From positions 186,001 through 250,000 of the forward strand of contig JALEZD010000018.1 of NCBI GenBank assembly GCA_022772735.1: a stretch of DNA of 64,000 bases, written 5' to 3'. The notes beneath the pieces are model-generated. The model made no database searches. It had not been told where the DNA came from and was given only the letters and a program-made list of their open reading frames with translations. The stretch is from Erysipelotrichaceae bacterium. GTDB taxonomy: Bacteria > Bacillota_I > Bacilli_A > Erysipelotrichales > Erysipelotrichaceae. Shown here piece after piece: positions 40,507 through 49,288 of the stretch. Each line of letters starts with the position of its first letter. Position 1 is the stretch's first letter. A program made the translations under genes and the position numbers.

Positions 40507-40515
40507 GCTAAATAT
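40488..40515. repeat. Perfect inverted repeat over the ptsH promoter
   Basis: ATATTTAGCT and its complement AGCTAAATAT are separated by 8 bases. No T run follows on either strand, so a terminator is unlikely. Its overlap with the -35 suggests a protein-binding site; this is inference. Confidence 0.7.
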
Positions 40516-40537
40516 ATTATCAAAAACAAAGCAATAT

Positions 40538-41011
40538 CTACTTGTGATAAGGCAAATTATGTTTGATTGATAACAAACGATAAATTTGTTCCACAACTAA
40601 TAATCTCACAATTTGATGTGGAAATGTACAACTAGATAACTTCCATCTAACGTTAGCTCTATTAACAACACTACTTGATAACCCTAATGAGCCACCTATG
40701 ACAAATGTGATTTTACTTGTTATATTAAAATTATCATTCAGATTTTTTGATAAAACTTCTGAACTATAATCTTTACCGTGTAAATCTAATAAATATACAA
40801 ATTCATCATCTGATATATGTTTTAAAATATTGTCACCTTCAATATTTTTTATTTTTTCATTAATGGCTTCCTTCGCATTTTTAGGAATTGGTTCATCATT
40901 TACTTCAATAATATTTATTTTACTAAATTGAGTTATTCTTTGAACATATTCATCAATAAGAGATTTTAATGCTTTTTCTTTTATTTTTCCTACTGCAATT
41001 ATTTTTATCAT
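40538..41011 (-). CDS. rlmH: 23S rRNA pseudouridine-1915 N3-methyltransferase
   Basis: A 157-residue SPOUT-fold enzyme methylating pseudouridine 1915 in helix 69 of 23S rRNA. FVIGGSLGLSSSVVNRANVR is the knotted SAM-binding region, and LVVEQIYRLLSIKHNLPYHK is the nearly invariant C-terminus. It overlaps the HtrA-like gene by 4 bases (ATGA). The adjacency walJ-htrA-rlmH is conserved in many Firmicutes. Confidence 0.96.
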   Translation of the reverse strand: MIKIIAVGKIKEKALKSLIDEYVQRITQFSKINIIEVNDEPIPKNAKEAINEKIKNIEGDNILKHISDDEFVYLLDLHGKDYSSEVLSKNLNDNFNITSKITFVIGGSLGLSSSVVNRANVRWKLSSCTFPHQIVRLLVVEQIYRLLSIKHNLPYHK

Positions 41012-42057
41012 AACTCAACTTCTACTTCTAATGTTTCATTATTTCTGTTATACACTATTTTAATTTTTTCCTGTGCATTTAATTTATATATTGCATCATA
41101 ATATGATTTTATATCAGTAACATCAAAACCATTTATACTCAAAATTATATCTCCAACCTTTAATCCTGCTTTAGCAAGAGGACTACTTTCTTGTACTTGA
41201 CTTAAATACACTCCATTTGTTGTATCCAAACTAATTCCAAAATTACTTTTTTCATAAGAACTCATGTTATATATCGAGCCTGCATCAATCCCAAGATATA
41301 CCCTTTGAAGATTACCAGTTTCAATTATTTTTTCAACAATAGGAAATAATTCTTCTCTACTTAATGCTATATTTTTAAACTCACTACTTACTCTAGTTAG
41401 ATTAAGTCCAATAAGTTCCCCATTTAAATTAAGCATTGCACCACCATTGTTGTCATTATTTATAGTTGCATCACTTTGCAACATATTAAACTTCCAATCA
41501 ATAGCACTATCACTATTTAAATCAATTCCTACACTATTATTTAATCCTGTTATTATTCCAAATGAAACAGCATTTGAATACGATTTAAAACCAAGGGACA
41601 AAATATATTCTCCAACCCTTGAATTACTATAATTATTTGAATAAAAAGATTCGACATTAAAATCAGGTTTTACCAAAATAACACTAACTCCGCTTTCAAT
41701 ATCACTACCAATAATGTTTCCATTAATTAAAGCACCATTCGCAAATTCAACAGTAACACTACTACTGCCATCAACAATAAACTCACTGGTAACAATATAC
41801 ACTCCATCTTCAATTTGTTTATAAACAATTCCGCTTCCTTCTCTAAATTCAACATCATTTTTAAAAGACTTTACTTTTACTATTTTTGATTCACTGGCAT
41901 TCACAAGTTCTGTAATATTTGTTAGTACACCATTTAAAACAGTTATTTTCGCCTCATTTGTACTTTGATTTGAATTTTCTATCTTGTTTAATTTATACGT
42001 TAAATACCCATTCCACACAAGAAGAGATGCTATAATCGCTATTAAAACTTTCTTCAT
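41008..42057 (-). CDS. HtrA-like PDZ protein with an inactive protease domain
   Basis: A 349-residue membrane-anchored HtrA homologue: one N-terminal transmembrane segment, a linker (~25-55), a trypsin-like fold (~60-245) and a PDZ domain (~250-349, YLGIDAGS, SSPLAKAGLKVGDIILSING). All three catalytic positions are changed when aligned with DegP. The histidine motif TNNHVV reads TSEFIV (His to Phe). The aspartate motif SDIAL reads SGVSV (Asp to Gly). The serine motif GNSGGAL reads DNNGGAM (Ser to Asn). The fold-defining NLNGELIGLN is intact and the frame is open, so it looks like a maintained pseudoprotease, not decay. GGAGG lies before the ATG; it overlaps walJ by 65 bases. Confidence 0.87.
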   Translation of the reverse strand: MKKVLIAIIASLLVWNGYLTYKLNKIENSNQSTNEAKITVLNGVLTNITELVNASESKIVKVKSFKNDVEFREGSGIVYKQIEDGVYIVTSEFIVDGSSSVTVEFANGALINGNIIGSDIESGVSVILVKPDFNVESFYSNNYSNSRVGEYILSLGFKSYSNAVSFGIITGLNNSVGIDLNSDSAIDWKFNMLQSDATINNDNNGGAMLNLNGELIGLNLTRVSSEFKNIALSREELFPIVEKIIETGNLQRVYLGIDAGSIYNMSSYEKSNFGISLDTTNGVYLSQVQESSPLAKAGLKVGDIILSINGFDVTDIKSYYDAIYKLNAQEKIKIVYNRNNETLEVEVEL

Positions 42058-42808
42058 AATCTATTCCTCCAGAAACTATTTCAAATTGCCTTGCTGCAAC
42101 AATTTTTAAATCATTGTTTAAATCACATCTTTTATTTTCTAACAAGTAATCAACATTTGTTTTAAGTGCTAATTCATATGTGTTTGTTTCTTCTGAAATA
42201 TGTGCCAATATTATTTTTTTTGTTTTTTTACTTACAATTTTTTCTAATACAACTGCACAATCTTCATTACAAAGGTGCCCTGTATCTGATTTTATTCTAG
42301 ATTTTAAATACTGTGGTCTTGAGCTATTCATAAGCATTGTTAAATCATGATTACTTTCAATTACAATATAATCTGCATCTTTCATTAACTCAATATTACT
42401 ACTATGAACATATCCTGTATCAGTAACATAAACAAGTTTTTCATTATTACACTCAAAAATATAACCAACAGTTATACCACTATCGTGAGATAAAGGTATA
42501 GGTGTTACAACCATTTTATCAATTTTAAAAGTTTGTCTTGGTCTTAATATTTTTGCATCTTCCCTTTTTTCTAAATAAACTGGAGAATATACTAAACAAT
42601 TCTTAAAAACGGGTAGTTGACTTATATGATCACTATGACTATGAGTTATAAGCAATAAATCAATTTTATTAATATCAATTCCCAGCTTATTAAAACTAGA
42701 TATTAAATGTCTTCTTGTTCCACCACAATCAATCACAATAACTCTTTTATCATTTTGAAGGATAAAACAATTCCCTTTTGAACCACTCGCAATTAAATGA
42801 AATTTCAT
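41993..42808 (-). CDS. walJ: WalJ/YycJ-type metallo-beta-lactamase-fold protein
   Basis: A 271-residue MBL-fold hydrolase. MKFHLIASGSKGNCFIL is the family N-terminus, LLITHSHSDHISQL the metal-binding HxHxDH, and VYVTDTGYV and ESNHD follow. I start at the ATG 42806-42808, which lines up with YycJ; the in-frame extension upstream only overlaps the M23 gene. The ribosome site is poor (GAGG about 18 bp away), so translation may be coupled to the M23 gene. In Bacillus, WalJ belongs to the walRKHIJ cluster and has been linked to cell division and DNA metabolism; here walRKHI are absent locally. Confidence 0.9.
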   Translation of the reverse strand: MKFHLIASGSKGNCFILQNDKRVIVIDCGGTRRHLISSFNKLGIDINKIDLLLITHSHSDHISQLPVFKNCLVYSPVYLEKREDAKILRPRQTFKIDKMVVTPIPLSHDSGITVGYIFECNNEKLVYVTDTGYVHSSNIELMKDADYIVIESNHDLTMLMNSSRPQYLKSRIKSDTGHLCNEDCAVVLEKIVSKKTKKIILAHISEETNTYELALKTNVDYLLENKRCDLNNDLKIVAARQFEIVSGGIDYEESFNSDYSISSCVEWVFNV

Positions 42809-42809
42809 A

Positions 42810-44312
42810 CTAACAAGGTAAATAACCCTCGCAAGGGTTTCTCCTTTCTCCATTTTCCATAATAAAGAAGTGTACATGTGGTCCAGATGCTTTTCCAGTC
42901 ATACCTATTTGACCTATAACATCTCCCTTATCAACAATATCTCCAATCTTTAAAAATGTAGGTTTATTCATATGACCATAATATGTTTGGAATCCATTAC
43001 CATGATCAATAATTATGTAGTTACCATTAATAGAAGTATAACCGACTTCAAAAACCCTTCCTCTATCAGAAGCATACAATTCTCCATAACGATTATAACT
43101 ATTTTGAATATCAATAGCCCTATGATTGTAATAACAACCCCATCTACATGAAATAAATGGATTATCAACTGGCCATCTAAATGTACCAGTTCCTTCTCCC
43201 GGTATCTCTAAAGTTCCAACCTTTATTATTTCCTGTACAGGCTGTTTTGTTATAACACTAGATATTTCACTACCACTAACTAAAACCCCGTTTATCCATT
43301 TTTCGTTATATAAAACATTTTTACTTCCTAGTACTTCAGCCTGAATACTTTGTTGTTCACCTTTTTTCATACTTGCATCTTCAACAAGAATTGCAGAATC
43401 AGGATAAACATTTTCTTCAACTACACTTTCTCTATTAACAATAATATCTAATGGAGAAGTAAAATATGTAACATTTAATACTGTTCCTGCCTCTAAAACC
43501 TGTTCAGTACTTTTTATAATATCACTATTAATATTCATAACTTGAGTTGCACTTAAACCAAAATTCTTAGAACCTACCCCTTCCACAGTATCGTATTTAA
43601 TAACAGTGTAGTATTTTCTTTCTGTATTTTTTCCGTATTTTAAATATTCCAAAACTTCTTCTTTTGTTGTTTTGATATTATCTGGATTTGTATATGCCTT
43701 TTTATTACTAATACTTTGAACAATTTCTATACCAGTCACCCTAGAACCAAAGCCACTAATCGCTCCTGTAACTTGATTATTTCTTATTAGTTTTAATGAA
43801 TTTTCATCAACAAAGTATTTTAAATAATCGTTTAATGCATCATCAAAAATAGATTTATCACTCACATAAATAATGTCATAAACCCCTTCGTTATTAGAAA
43901 ACTCTATTGCATTGGCAGATATAGTAAAAAGATTTCTTTCTTGTAAATACTTAAAAATTTCATCATCAATATTCTCAAAATCATAATAACTTAATTCATT
44001 TATGATATAAACATCTTGTCCAATATCTATAGACGCATTAGGATATTTTTCTTGATATCTTTCTTTATATATTTCTTCTAATTTACCATCAATAAATTCA
44101 TTATCACTAATTACACCTACTAATTTACCTGAGTCATATAATTTTGAAATTTGTTTACTTGTATCGTTAACTTTTATAATTTTTTGACTTAACACTTGAG
44201 AATTACCGTTTATTTGTGCATCTAAAGTATAACCAAAATTTTTATTATTAAAATAAAAACCTAAACCTATCGCAAATAATAGAGAAATTAATATTGGTAT
44301 ATATTTTTTCAT
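42810..44312 (-). CDS. Membrane-anchored G5-domain M23 peptidase
   Basis: A 500-residue cell-wall endopeptidase. One N-terminal transmembrane segment (MKKYIPILISLLFAIGLGFY) leads to a long extracellular stalk (~35-270). A G5-like domain follows (~290-365, containing VVEENVYPDSAILVEDASMK and VITKQPVQEIIKVGT), then a C-terminal M23 domain (~370-500). Zinc ligands are visible in NHRAIDI (HxxxD) and GPHVHF, so the domain should be active on peptidoglycan cross-bridges. Four cysteines cluster in the M23 domain (SCRWGC and NPCEGYLPC), possibly forming disulfides. It follows dnaB by 2 bases and precedes walJ, taking the place of walH/walI. Confidence 0.9.
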   Translation of the reverse strand: MKKYIPILISLLFAIGLGFYFNNKNFGYTLDAQINGNSQVLSQKIIKVNDTSKQISKLYDSGKLVGVISDNEFIDGKLEEIYKERYQEKYPNASIDIGQDVYIINELSYYDFENIDDEIFKYLQERNLFTISANAIEFSNNEGVYDIIYVSDKSIFDDALNDYLKYFVDENSLKLIRNNQVTGAISGFGSRVTGIEIVQSISNKKAYTNPDNIKTTKEEVLEYLKYGKNTERKYYTVIKYDTVEGVGSKNFGLSATQVMNINSDIIKSTEQVLEAGTVLNVTYFTSPLDIIVNRESVVEENVYPDSAILVEDASMKKGEQQSIQAEVLGSKNVLYNEKWINGVLVSGSEISSVITKQPVQEIIKVGTLEIPGEGTGTFRWPVDNPFISCRWGCYYNHRAIDIQNSYNRYGELYASDRGRVFEVGYTSINGNYIIIDHGNGFQTYYGHMNKPTFLKIGDIVDKGDVIGQIGMTGKASGPHVHFFIMENGERRNPCEGYLPC

Positions 44313-44314
44313 AA

Positions 44315-45682
44315 CTATTCACCACCCATATAATCATCCGCTTCAGCAGTGAAAATTGAGTTTGTTGAGCCTTGGAATGCAAACCTAATAACTCCTGTTT
44401 TTCCATTTCTATGTTTTGCAATATCAATCTCTAACGGTTGCATTGCATTTGGATCAGGCTTTTCGTTTTGATCTTCTTTTCTATCATAATATTGACTTCT
44501 AAAAAGTAACATTATGATATCTGCATCTTGTTCAATTGCACCTGATTCTCTTAAATCTGACATCATAGGTCTTTTATCTGTACGTGATTCAACATTTCTA
44601 CTCAATTGTGAAAGTGCGATTACTGGAACATTTAGCTCTCTTGCCAGTGCCTTCAAATTTCTAGAAATTTCTGAAACTTCTTGTTGTCTGTTTTCTTTAT
44701 TATTTCCTGAACCACTTATCAATTGAATATAATCAATAAAGATTGCAGCTAAACCCTGTTCACTTTGCAATTTTCTGCACTTTGAAAAAATCTCTGTAAC
44801 TCTAATTCCAGGAATATCATCAATATACATTTTTGTATTTCTTAAAGTTGCGGCAGCCTCATTTAGCTTTTGCCAATCACTATCACTTAATTTACCTGTT
44901 TTTATTTTCTCAATAGGAACAGAAGATTTTGAACTTAATATACGCTCAAGCAATTGTTCAGCAGCCATCTCCAAAGAAAATATAGCTACTGCTTCATTTG
45001 ATTGATATTGCGCTATTTTTGATGCGAAATTCAACGCAACTGCAGTTTTACCCATAGATGGTCTAGCTGCCAAAATAATTAAATCTCCTCTTTGAAATCC
45101 ATGGGTATAATTATCAAGATGTTCAAATCCTGTTTTCAGACCAGTTATACCACTTTTGTTACCTGACATTTTTATTATTCTTTCAAGAACATTGTTTACT
45201 ACAGTCGCACTACTTTTAAAATCTGTAGTTCTTCTACTTCTTGTAACATTTAAAACAGATTTTTCTGCCATATCTAAATAGTCATCTATATCTGTTTGCC
45301 CATCAAATCCCTCTTCAACAACCTTTTGACAAGCCTCAATCATATTTCGCATATATGCTTTATTTTGAATAAGCTCTACATATGCTTTTGTATTAAAACT
45401 TGAAACTGATGTGTCACAAAGAGTCATTAAATACTCAACTCCACCAATACTACCTAAAATACCCAAGTCATTTAACCTTGTTCCAAGTGTAGTAATATCT
45501 ACAGGTTTTTGTTCATTATATAAATCGTTAATGGCATAAAATATTTTTTTATGATTTTCTAAAAAAAGGTACTCAGCTCTCATACCAGCTTCTATTGCGA
45601 TTTGAGCTGAATTTGGATAAACCATGATTGTACCTAAAAGACTTTGTTCTGCATCTATTGCATTTGGTAAAGTTTTTACCAT
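44315..45682 (-). CDS. dnaB: Replicative DNA helicase
   Basis: A 455-residue hexameric helicase that unwinds DNA at the fork (called DnaC in Bacillus). The N-terminal domain opens with LPNAIDAEQSLLGTIM. The RecA-like C-terminal domain has Walker A AARPSMGKTA, LAAIFIDYIQLISG (Walker B), LSQLSRNVESRTDKRPMMSD and ESGAIEQDADIIM. I prefer the ATG at 45680-45682 over an in-frame GTG at 45697 that lies inside rplI. The rplI-dnaB pair is conserved in Firmicutes. Confidence 0.96.
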   Translation of the reverse strand: MVKTLPNAIDAEQSLLGTIMVYPNSAQIAIEAGMRAEYLFLENHKKIFYAINDLYNEQKPVDITTLGTRLNDLGILGSIGGVEYLMTLCDTSVSSFNTKAYVELIQNKAYMRNMIEACQKVVEEGFDGQTDIDDYLDMAEKSVLNVTRSRRTTDFKSSATVVNNVLERIIKMSGNKSGITGLKTGFEHLDNYTHGFQRGDLIILAARPSMGKTAVALNFASKIAQYQSNEAVAIFSLEMAAEQLLERILSSKSSVPIEKIKTGKLSDSDWQKLNEAAATLRNTKMYIDDIPGIRVTEIFSKCRKLQSEQGLAAIFIDYIQLISGSGNNKENRQQEVSEISRNLKALARELNVPVIALSQLSRNVESRTDKRPMMSDLRESGAIEQDADIIMLLFRSQYYDRKEDQNEKPDPNAMQPLEIDIAKHRNGKTGVIRFAFQGSTNSIFTAEADDYMGGE

Positions 45683-45683
45683 A

Positions 45684-46130
45684 TTATTCAATTCCACTTA
45701 AATGGCATTTAATGTTGCCAATAACATTTTTATATAATTCAACTTTTACAACTGTTGTTCCAAGTGTAGCAATAGGTTGTGTATCAATAATTTTTCTTTT
45801 ATCTATGTTTATTCCTTGTTTTGCAAGCTCTTCAACAATAGCTTTTGTAGAAATAGAGCCAAATACTCTTCCTTCTTTACCTGATTTAACCTTAAATTCA
45901 AAAACCATATTTTCAAGTTTTTCTTTAATAATTTCAGCTTCTTTTTTTAATTCCTGTTGATTCAACTCTTCTTTTTTCTTTTGGTCTTCTAATATTTCTC
46001 TACTTTTATTTGACTCTTGAACAGCAAGTTTTTTTGCAAGTAAAAAATTTCTAGCGTATCCATCCGCAACTTCTACAACCTCGCCTTTTTTACCAACTTT
46101 TTTTACATCACTAAGCAATATTACTTTCAT
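45684..46130 (-). CDS. rplI: Ribosomal protein bL9
   Basis: A 148-residue large-subunit protein. MKVILLSDVKKVGKKGEVVEVADGYARNFLL is the conserved N-terminal domain (given here only as landmark from residue 1), followed by a long helix rich in Lys/Glu and a C-terminal domain with GSISTKAIVEELAKQGI. The ATG at 46128-46130 has AGGAGG upstream; a GTG just before it is in frame but less likely. It overlaps gdpP by 20 bases. Confidence 0.96.
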   Translation of the reverse strand: MKVILLSDVKKVGKKGEVVEVADGYARNFLLAKKLAVQESNKSREILEDQKKKEELNQQELKKEAEIIKEKLENMVFEFKVKSGKEGRVFGSISTKAIVEELAKQGINIDKRKIIDTQPIATLGTTVVKVELYKNVIGNIKCHLSGIE

Positions 46131-48084
46131 CACTTTTTTCCTCCTTTAAACTTTCATTTAACACATCTAAAAGTTCTTCTTTTATCCTAGAAACACTTTC
46201 ATTTTTTCTTTGAACTCCAGCAGCAGTCATATGCCCACCACCATTCATTGCTTCCATAATAACTTGAACATTTATTTTACCATTACTTCTAGCACTAATT
46301 CCAACCTCATCATTTGAAATTTTAGAAATAATAAACGCTGCTTCTATATCCTTTACTCCTAAAAGACTATCCCCAACCTGAGAAATAATACTTCTAGAAA
46401 TAATTCTATCGTCAACACAAACAACAACTATACCACTATCGTATTTTTCAACTTTACTTAACATATAAGATTTCATTTCAAAATCGTTAAATGAATCTTT
46501 TATATATTCATCTACTAAAATAGGATCAGCACCAAGCCCCCTTAAATAACTAGCAGCATCATATGTTCTTGAACCAGTTCTAACTTTAAAATGATTTGTA
46601 TCAATGGTCATTCCTGCTAACATGATTGTAGCTTCAATATCATTTATATCAATTCTATTACTTAAATATTGAACAAATTCACTTACAAGCTCACATGTAC
46701 TTGAAGCACCTGCTTCAATATATATTAAAGATGGTTTTACTTGTATATTAGCTCCTCTTCTGTGATGATCTATTATTGCAATTTTCTTGGCTTTTTCTAA
46801 AATAGATGGACCATTCGATTGTTTCAAGCTATGATGATCAACCATTATAACCAATGTGTCGCTTCTAAGCTGGTTAATTGCTTCATTTTCACTAATAAAG
46901 TTAAATCTTTTTGACAATTCTTCTTTATGTAACTCTAATGTATTTTTGAGTTTTTCTTCAATTCCACCAGTTTTTGAAATAATACTAACCTGTTTATTGT
47001 ATGCACTAATAATTCTACTTACACCAATTGCAGCACCCATGCAATCAAAATCTGCCTCTTTATGACAACAAATTATTACATTTGAACTTTTTTGTATCAA
47101 GTCTCTTAATGCATGTGCAATAATTCTAACTCTTACTCTACTTCTTTTTTCTAATGCCTCACTAGAGCCACCAAAATATTTTACATCTTCACCAACTTTT
47201 TTAATCGCAACTTGATCTCCACCTCTATTTTGTGCCAAATCCATAAGTTGAATTACAAGTTCATCTAATTCCTCTAGTTTGTTAGAGCCTCTAGCAAATG
47301 CCATTGATAAAGTTATATTTACTTCAAGTTGATTTGCTGCCTTTTTTACAGTATTTAAAATGCTAAAATGGTCATTCATCAACTCATTAAAAATTCTTTC
47401 ATTTAAAACAAGCAAATAACGATAATTATTTATTCTTCTAATTAAAATTCCTTTTTCCCTAGCATACTCAACAACTGGAGTTCTAATAGAACTGTTAATA
47501 TTAGCAATAACAGTTTCTTCTTCATATTGCGTAGATTCTTCATAATTATCAAAATTAACCATCCCAATAACTACTTTTTCCTGCTCATACGCATTTTTAT
47601 AATTATCAGTATTTGTAACATCCTTAAAAAATAACATTGGGGCATTTTCTCTACGCTTTATTTCATATCGTCTTTCATCTAAAGTAACATAAACAACTTC
47701 CTCTTGCCCGCTAATCAATGCTTCAACCTCAGGAAGCCATACTAAAACTTTTTTACCAACTCTGTTAATAAATCTGTCATTAAATAAATCACTCATCCAA
47801 GTAATAACATAGTTTTCATCATATGAAACAATTCCAACCTCACCAAATAAAAACGCATCTTTTGCACCATCTCCTAATAATGAAGACATTTGTTCAGAAT
47901 GAAGATTAATCTCATTTTCAAAAACCATAAATAAATAATATATTAAAAAAGCTTCAATTATTAAAACACCAATCGCACTAAAAATCCCTCTATCAAATAG
48001 AAGTTTTAATATTATAAGAATAATAATTTGTGCAATTATTATCGCAAATATTCTCAGTTTAATTTGATCTATTTTATGACGCAT
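46111..48084 (-). CDS. gdpP: Cyclic-di-AMP phosphodiesterase
   Basis: A 657-residue membrane enzyme hydrolysing c-di-AMP. Two N-terminal transmembrane helices are followed by a PAS-like domain (~65-150), a degenerate GGDEF domain (~170-300) and a DHH-DHHA1 catalytic part (~330-650). Metal-binding motifs are CHKEADFDCMGAAIG, VMVDHHSL and AIIDHHRRGAN; the C-terminal GGGHMTAAG is the DHHA1 substrate motif. Its presence implies that c-di-AMP is made and controls potassium or wall homeostasis. It overlaps the DUF2232 gene by 11 bases. Confidence 0.95.
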   Translation of the reverse strand: MRHKIDQIKLRIFAIIIAQIIILIILKLLFDRGIFSAIGVLIIEAFLIYYLFMVFENEINLHSEQMSSLLGDGAKDAFLFGEVGIVSYDENYVITWMSDLFNDRFINRVGKKVLVWLPEVEALISGQEEVVYVTLDERRYEIKRRENAPMLFFKDVTNTDNYKNAYEQEKVVIGMVNFDNYEESTQYEEETVIANINSSIRTPVVEYAREKGILIRRINNYRYLLVLNERIFNELMNDHFSILNTVKKAANQLEVNITLSMAFARGSNKLEELDELVIQLMDLAQNRGGDQVAIKKVGEDVKYFGGSSEALEKRSRVRVRIIAHALRDLIQKSSNVIICCHKEADFDCMGAAIGVSRIISAYNKQVSIISKTGGIEEKLKNTLELHKEELSKRFNFISENEAINQLRSDTLVIMVDHHSLKQSNGPSILEKAKKIAIIDHHRRGANIQVKPSLIYIEAGASSTCELVSEFVQYLSNRIDINDIEATIMLAGMTIDTNHFKVRTGSRTYDAASYLRGLGADPILVDEYIKDSFNDFEMKSYMLSKVEKYDSGIVVVCVDDRIISRSIISQVGDSLLGVKDIEAAFIISKISNDEVGISARSNGKINVQVIMEAMNGGGHMTAAGVQRKNESVSRIKEELLDVLNESLKEEKSDESNIA

Positions 48085-48988
48085 CTATTAACCTCTTTAA
48101 TAATGTTTTTCTTAAGTTTGTAGTAATATACAAAAATCCTATCATAATAATTGTAACATTGAATATAAAAATACCAAATAAAGTTATTAAAAATATAGCT
48201 ATTTTTGCGTTTGGTATTATTGTTTTTAAGAAAAGTATTAATGCAATACTTCCAAAAATTATTAAGTAAGTAACAGAAAGAATACCTAAAAAAACTAAAA
48301 TATATTGTACATTTTCACTAAAAATATCTTTATTCACCACAACAAAAAATAAACACGCAAATACAATTGCAATATACCCTGTATATGATGGAGGATTGTA
48401 CTCTACAATTGTTTTAGGTTTTTCAATTTGAAATCTTAATCTAATTAGCAATAATCTTGAAAAATAATGTGTCAAATAACCTTCAAAAATACCATTTAAA
48501 GGAATAGCCGCAAACACAAATATTTTTATTAATCTTGTAAAATCCAAACCTGTCGCAAGTTTTAAATCTAATAAAGACATTGTTTGAACTAACATATCAA
48601 TATCATCATTAATATCATATCCAAATAACTTGCTTAATAAAACAGTTGAAATTAGCTGTATTGAAATAGAAAATAAAATTGTTTTTAAAAGTAATATTGT
48701 ACTACTTTCTTTTTTTCTTAAACCTTCTCCATATACAATACCCAAAGCACTTTGTAAAAATGTTATAAGAGATAATGTTAAAGAAGAAAACATAAAAACT
48801 AAAATAACACTTGAAAAAAGTGGGACTAATCCATGTTTAAATCCATATTTAAAAGTAAAATACATAAGGGGAAGTGGTAATAAAAAAATTACATAACCAA
48901 GTATTCCTCCAAGCTGTAAATTTACAAGCATAAATGTACAAATAATCGCACTGACAAGTGCTCCTTCAACTATTTCTTTTGTTTTCAT
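48074..48988 (-). CDS. yybS: DUF2232 membrane protein (YybS-like)
   Basis: A 304-residue protein with about eight hydrophobic segments and no enzymatic motif. The start MKTKEIVEGALVSAIICTFM at 48986-48988 has AAAGGAG upstream; a longer in-frame start overlaps the rpsR terminator. DUF2232 proteins stand beside gdpP and rpsR in many Firmicutes (Bacillus yybS); their function is not established. The fold may be related to S-component transport proteins, but I see no proof of that here. Confidence 0.83.
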   Translation of the reverse strand: MKTKEIVEGALVSAIICTFMLVNLQLGGILGYVIFLLPLPLMYFTFKYGFKHGLVPLFSSVILVFMFSSLTLSLITFLQSALGIVYGEGLRKKESSTILLLKTILFSISIQLISTVLLSKLFGYDINDDIDMLVQTMSLLDLKLATGLDFTRLIKIFVFAAIPLNGIFEGYLTHYFSRLLLIRLRFQIEKPKTIVEYNPPSYTGYIAIVFACLFFVVVNKDIFSENVQYILVFLGILSVTYLIIFGSIALILFLKTIIPNAKIAIFLITLFGIFIFNVTIIMIGFLYITTNLRKTLLKRLIDAS

Positions 48989-49007
48989 ACTATCTCCTTT
49001 AAAGCAT

Positions 49008-49030
49008 AAAACCTCCTTCAATGAAGGAGG
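49008..49030 (-). terminator. Terminator or attenuator between rpsR and yybS
   Basis: Stem CCTCCTTCA / TGAAGGAGG with a one-base spacer, followed on the minus strand by only four T. The weak U-tract suggests partial read-through into yybS-gdpP. Confidence 0.75.
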
Positions 49031-49040
49031 CTATTTTATA

Positions 49041-49271
49041 TTAGTCTGCAATATAAGGTAATAAAGCCATTTGACGAGCACGTTTAATTGCAACAGCTAA
49101 AATTCTTTGATATTTAGCACTTGTTCCAGTTACACGGCGAGAAATTATTTTTCCATTTGCAGAAATAAATTTCTTTAATAGCTCCACATCTTTATAATCA
49201 ATGGTTTTAACGTTATTTTTTGTGAAATAACATACTTTTTTACGTCCCATTCTTTGTTTTTTGAATGCCAT
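49041..49271 (-). CDS. rpsR: Ribosomal protein bS18
   Basis: A 76-residue small-subunit protein with the conserved core [19 protein letters not shown] and [20 protein letters not shown]. Last member of rpsF-ssb-rpsR before the hairpin; S18 pairs with S6 on the platform of the 30S subunit. Its start lies 17 bases after ssb with AAAGGAG upstream. Confidence 0.97.
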   Translation of the reverse strand: MAFKKQRMGRKKVCYFTKNNVKTIDYKDVELLKKFISANGKIISRRVTGTSAKYQRILAVAIKRARQMALLPYIAD

Positions 49272-49288
49272 CTTTAAACTCCTTTCAC

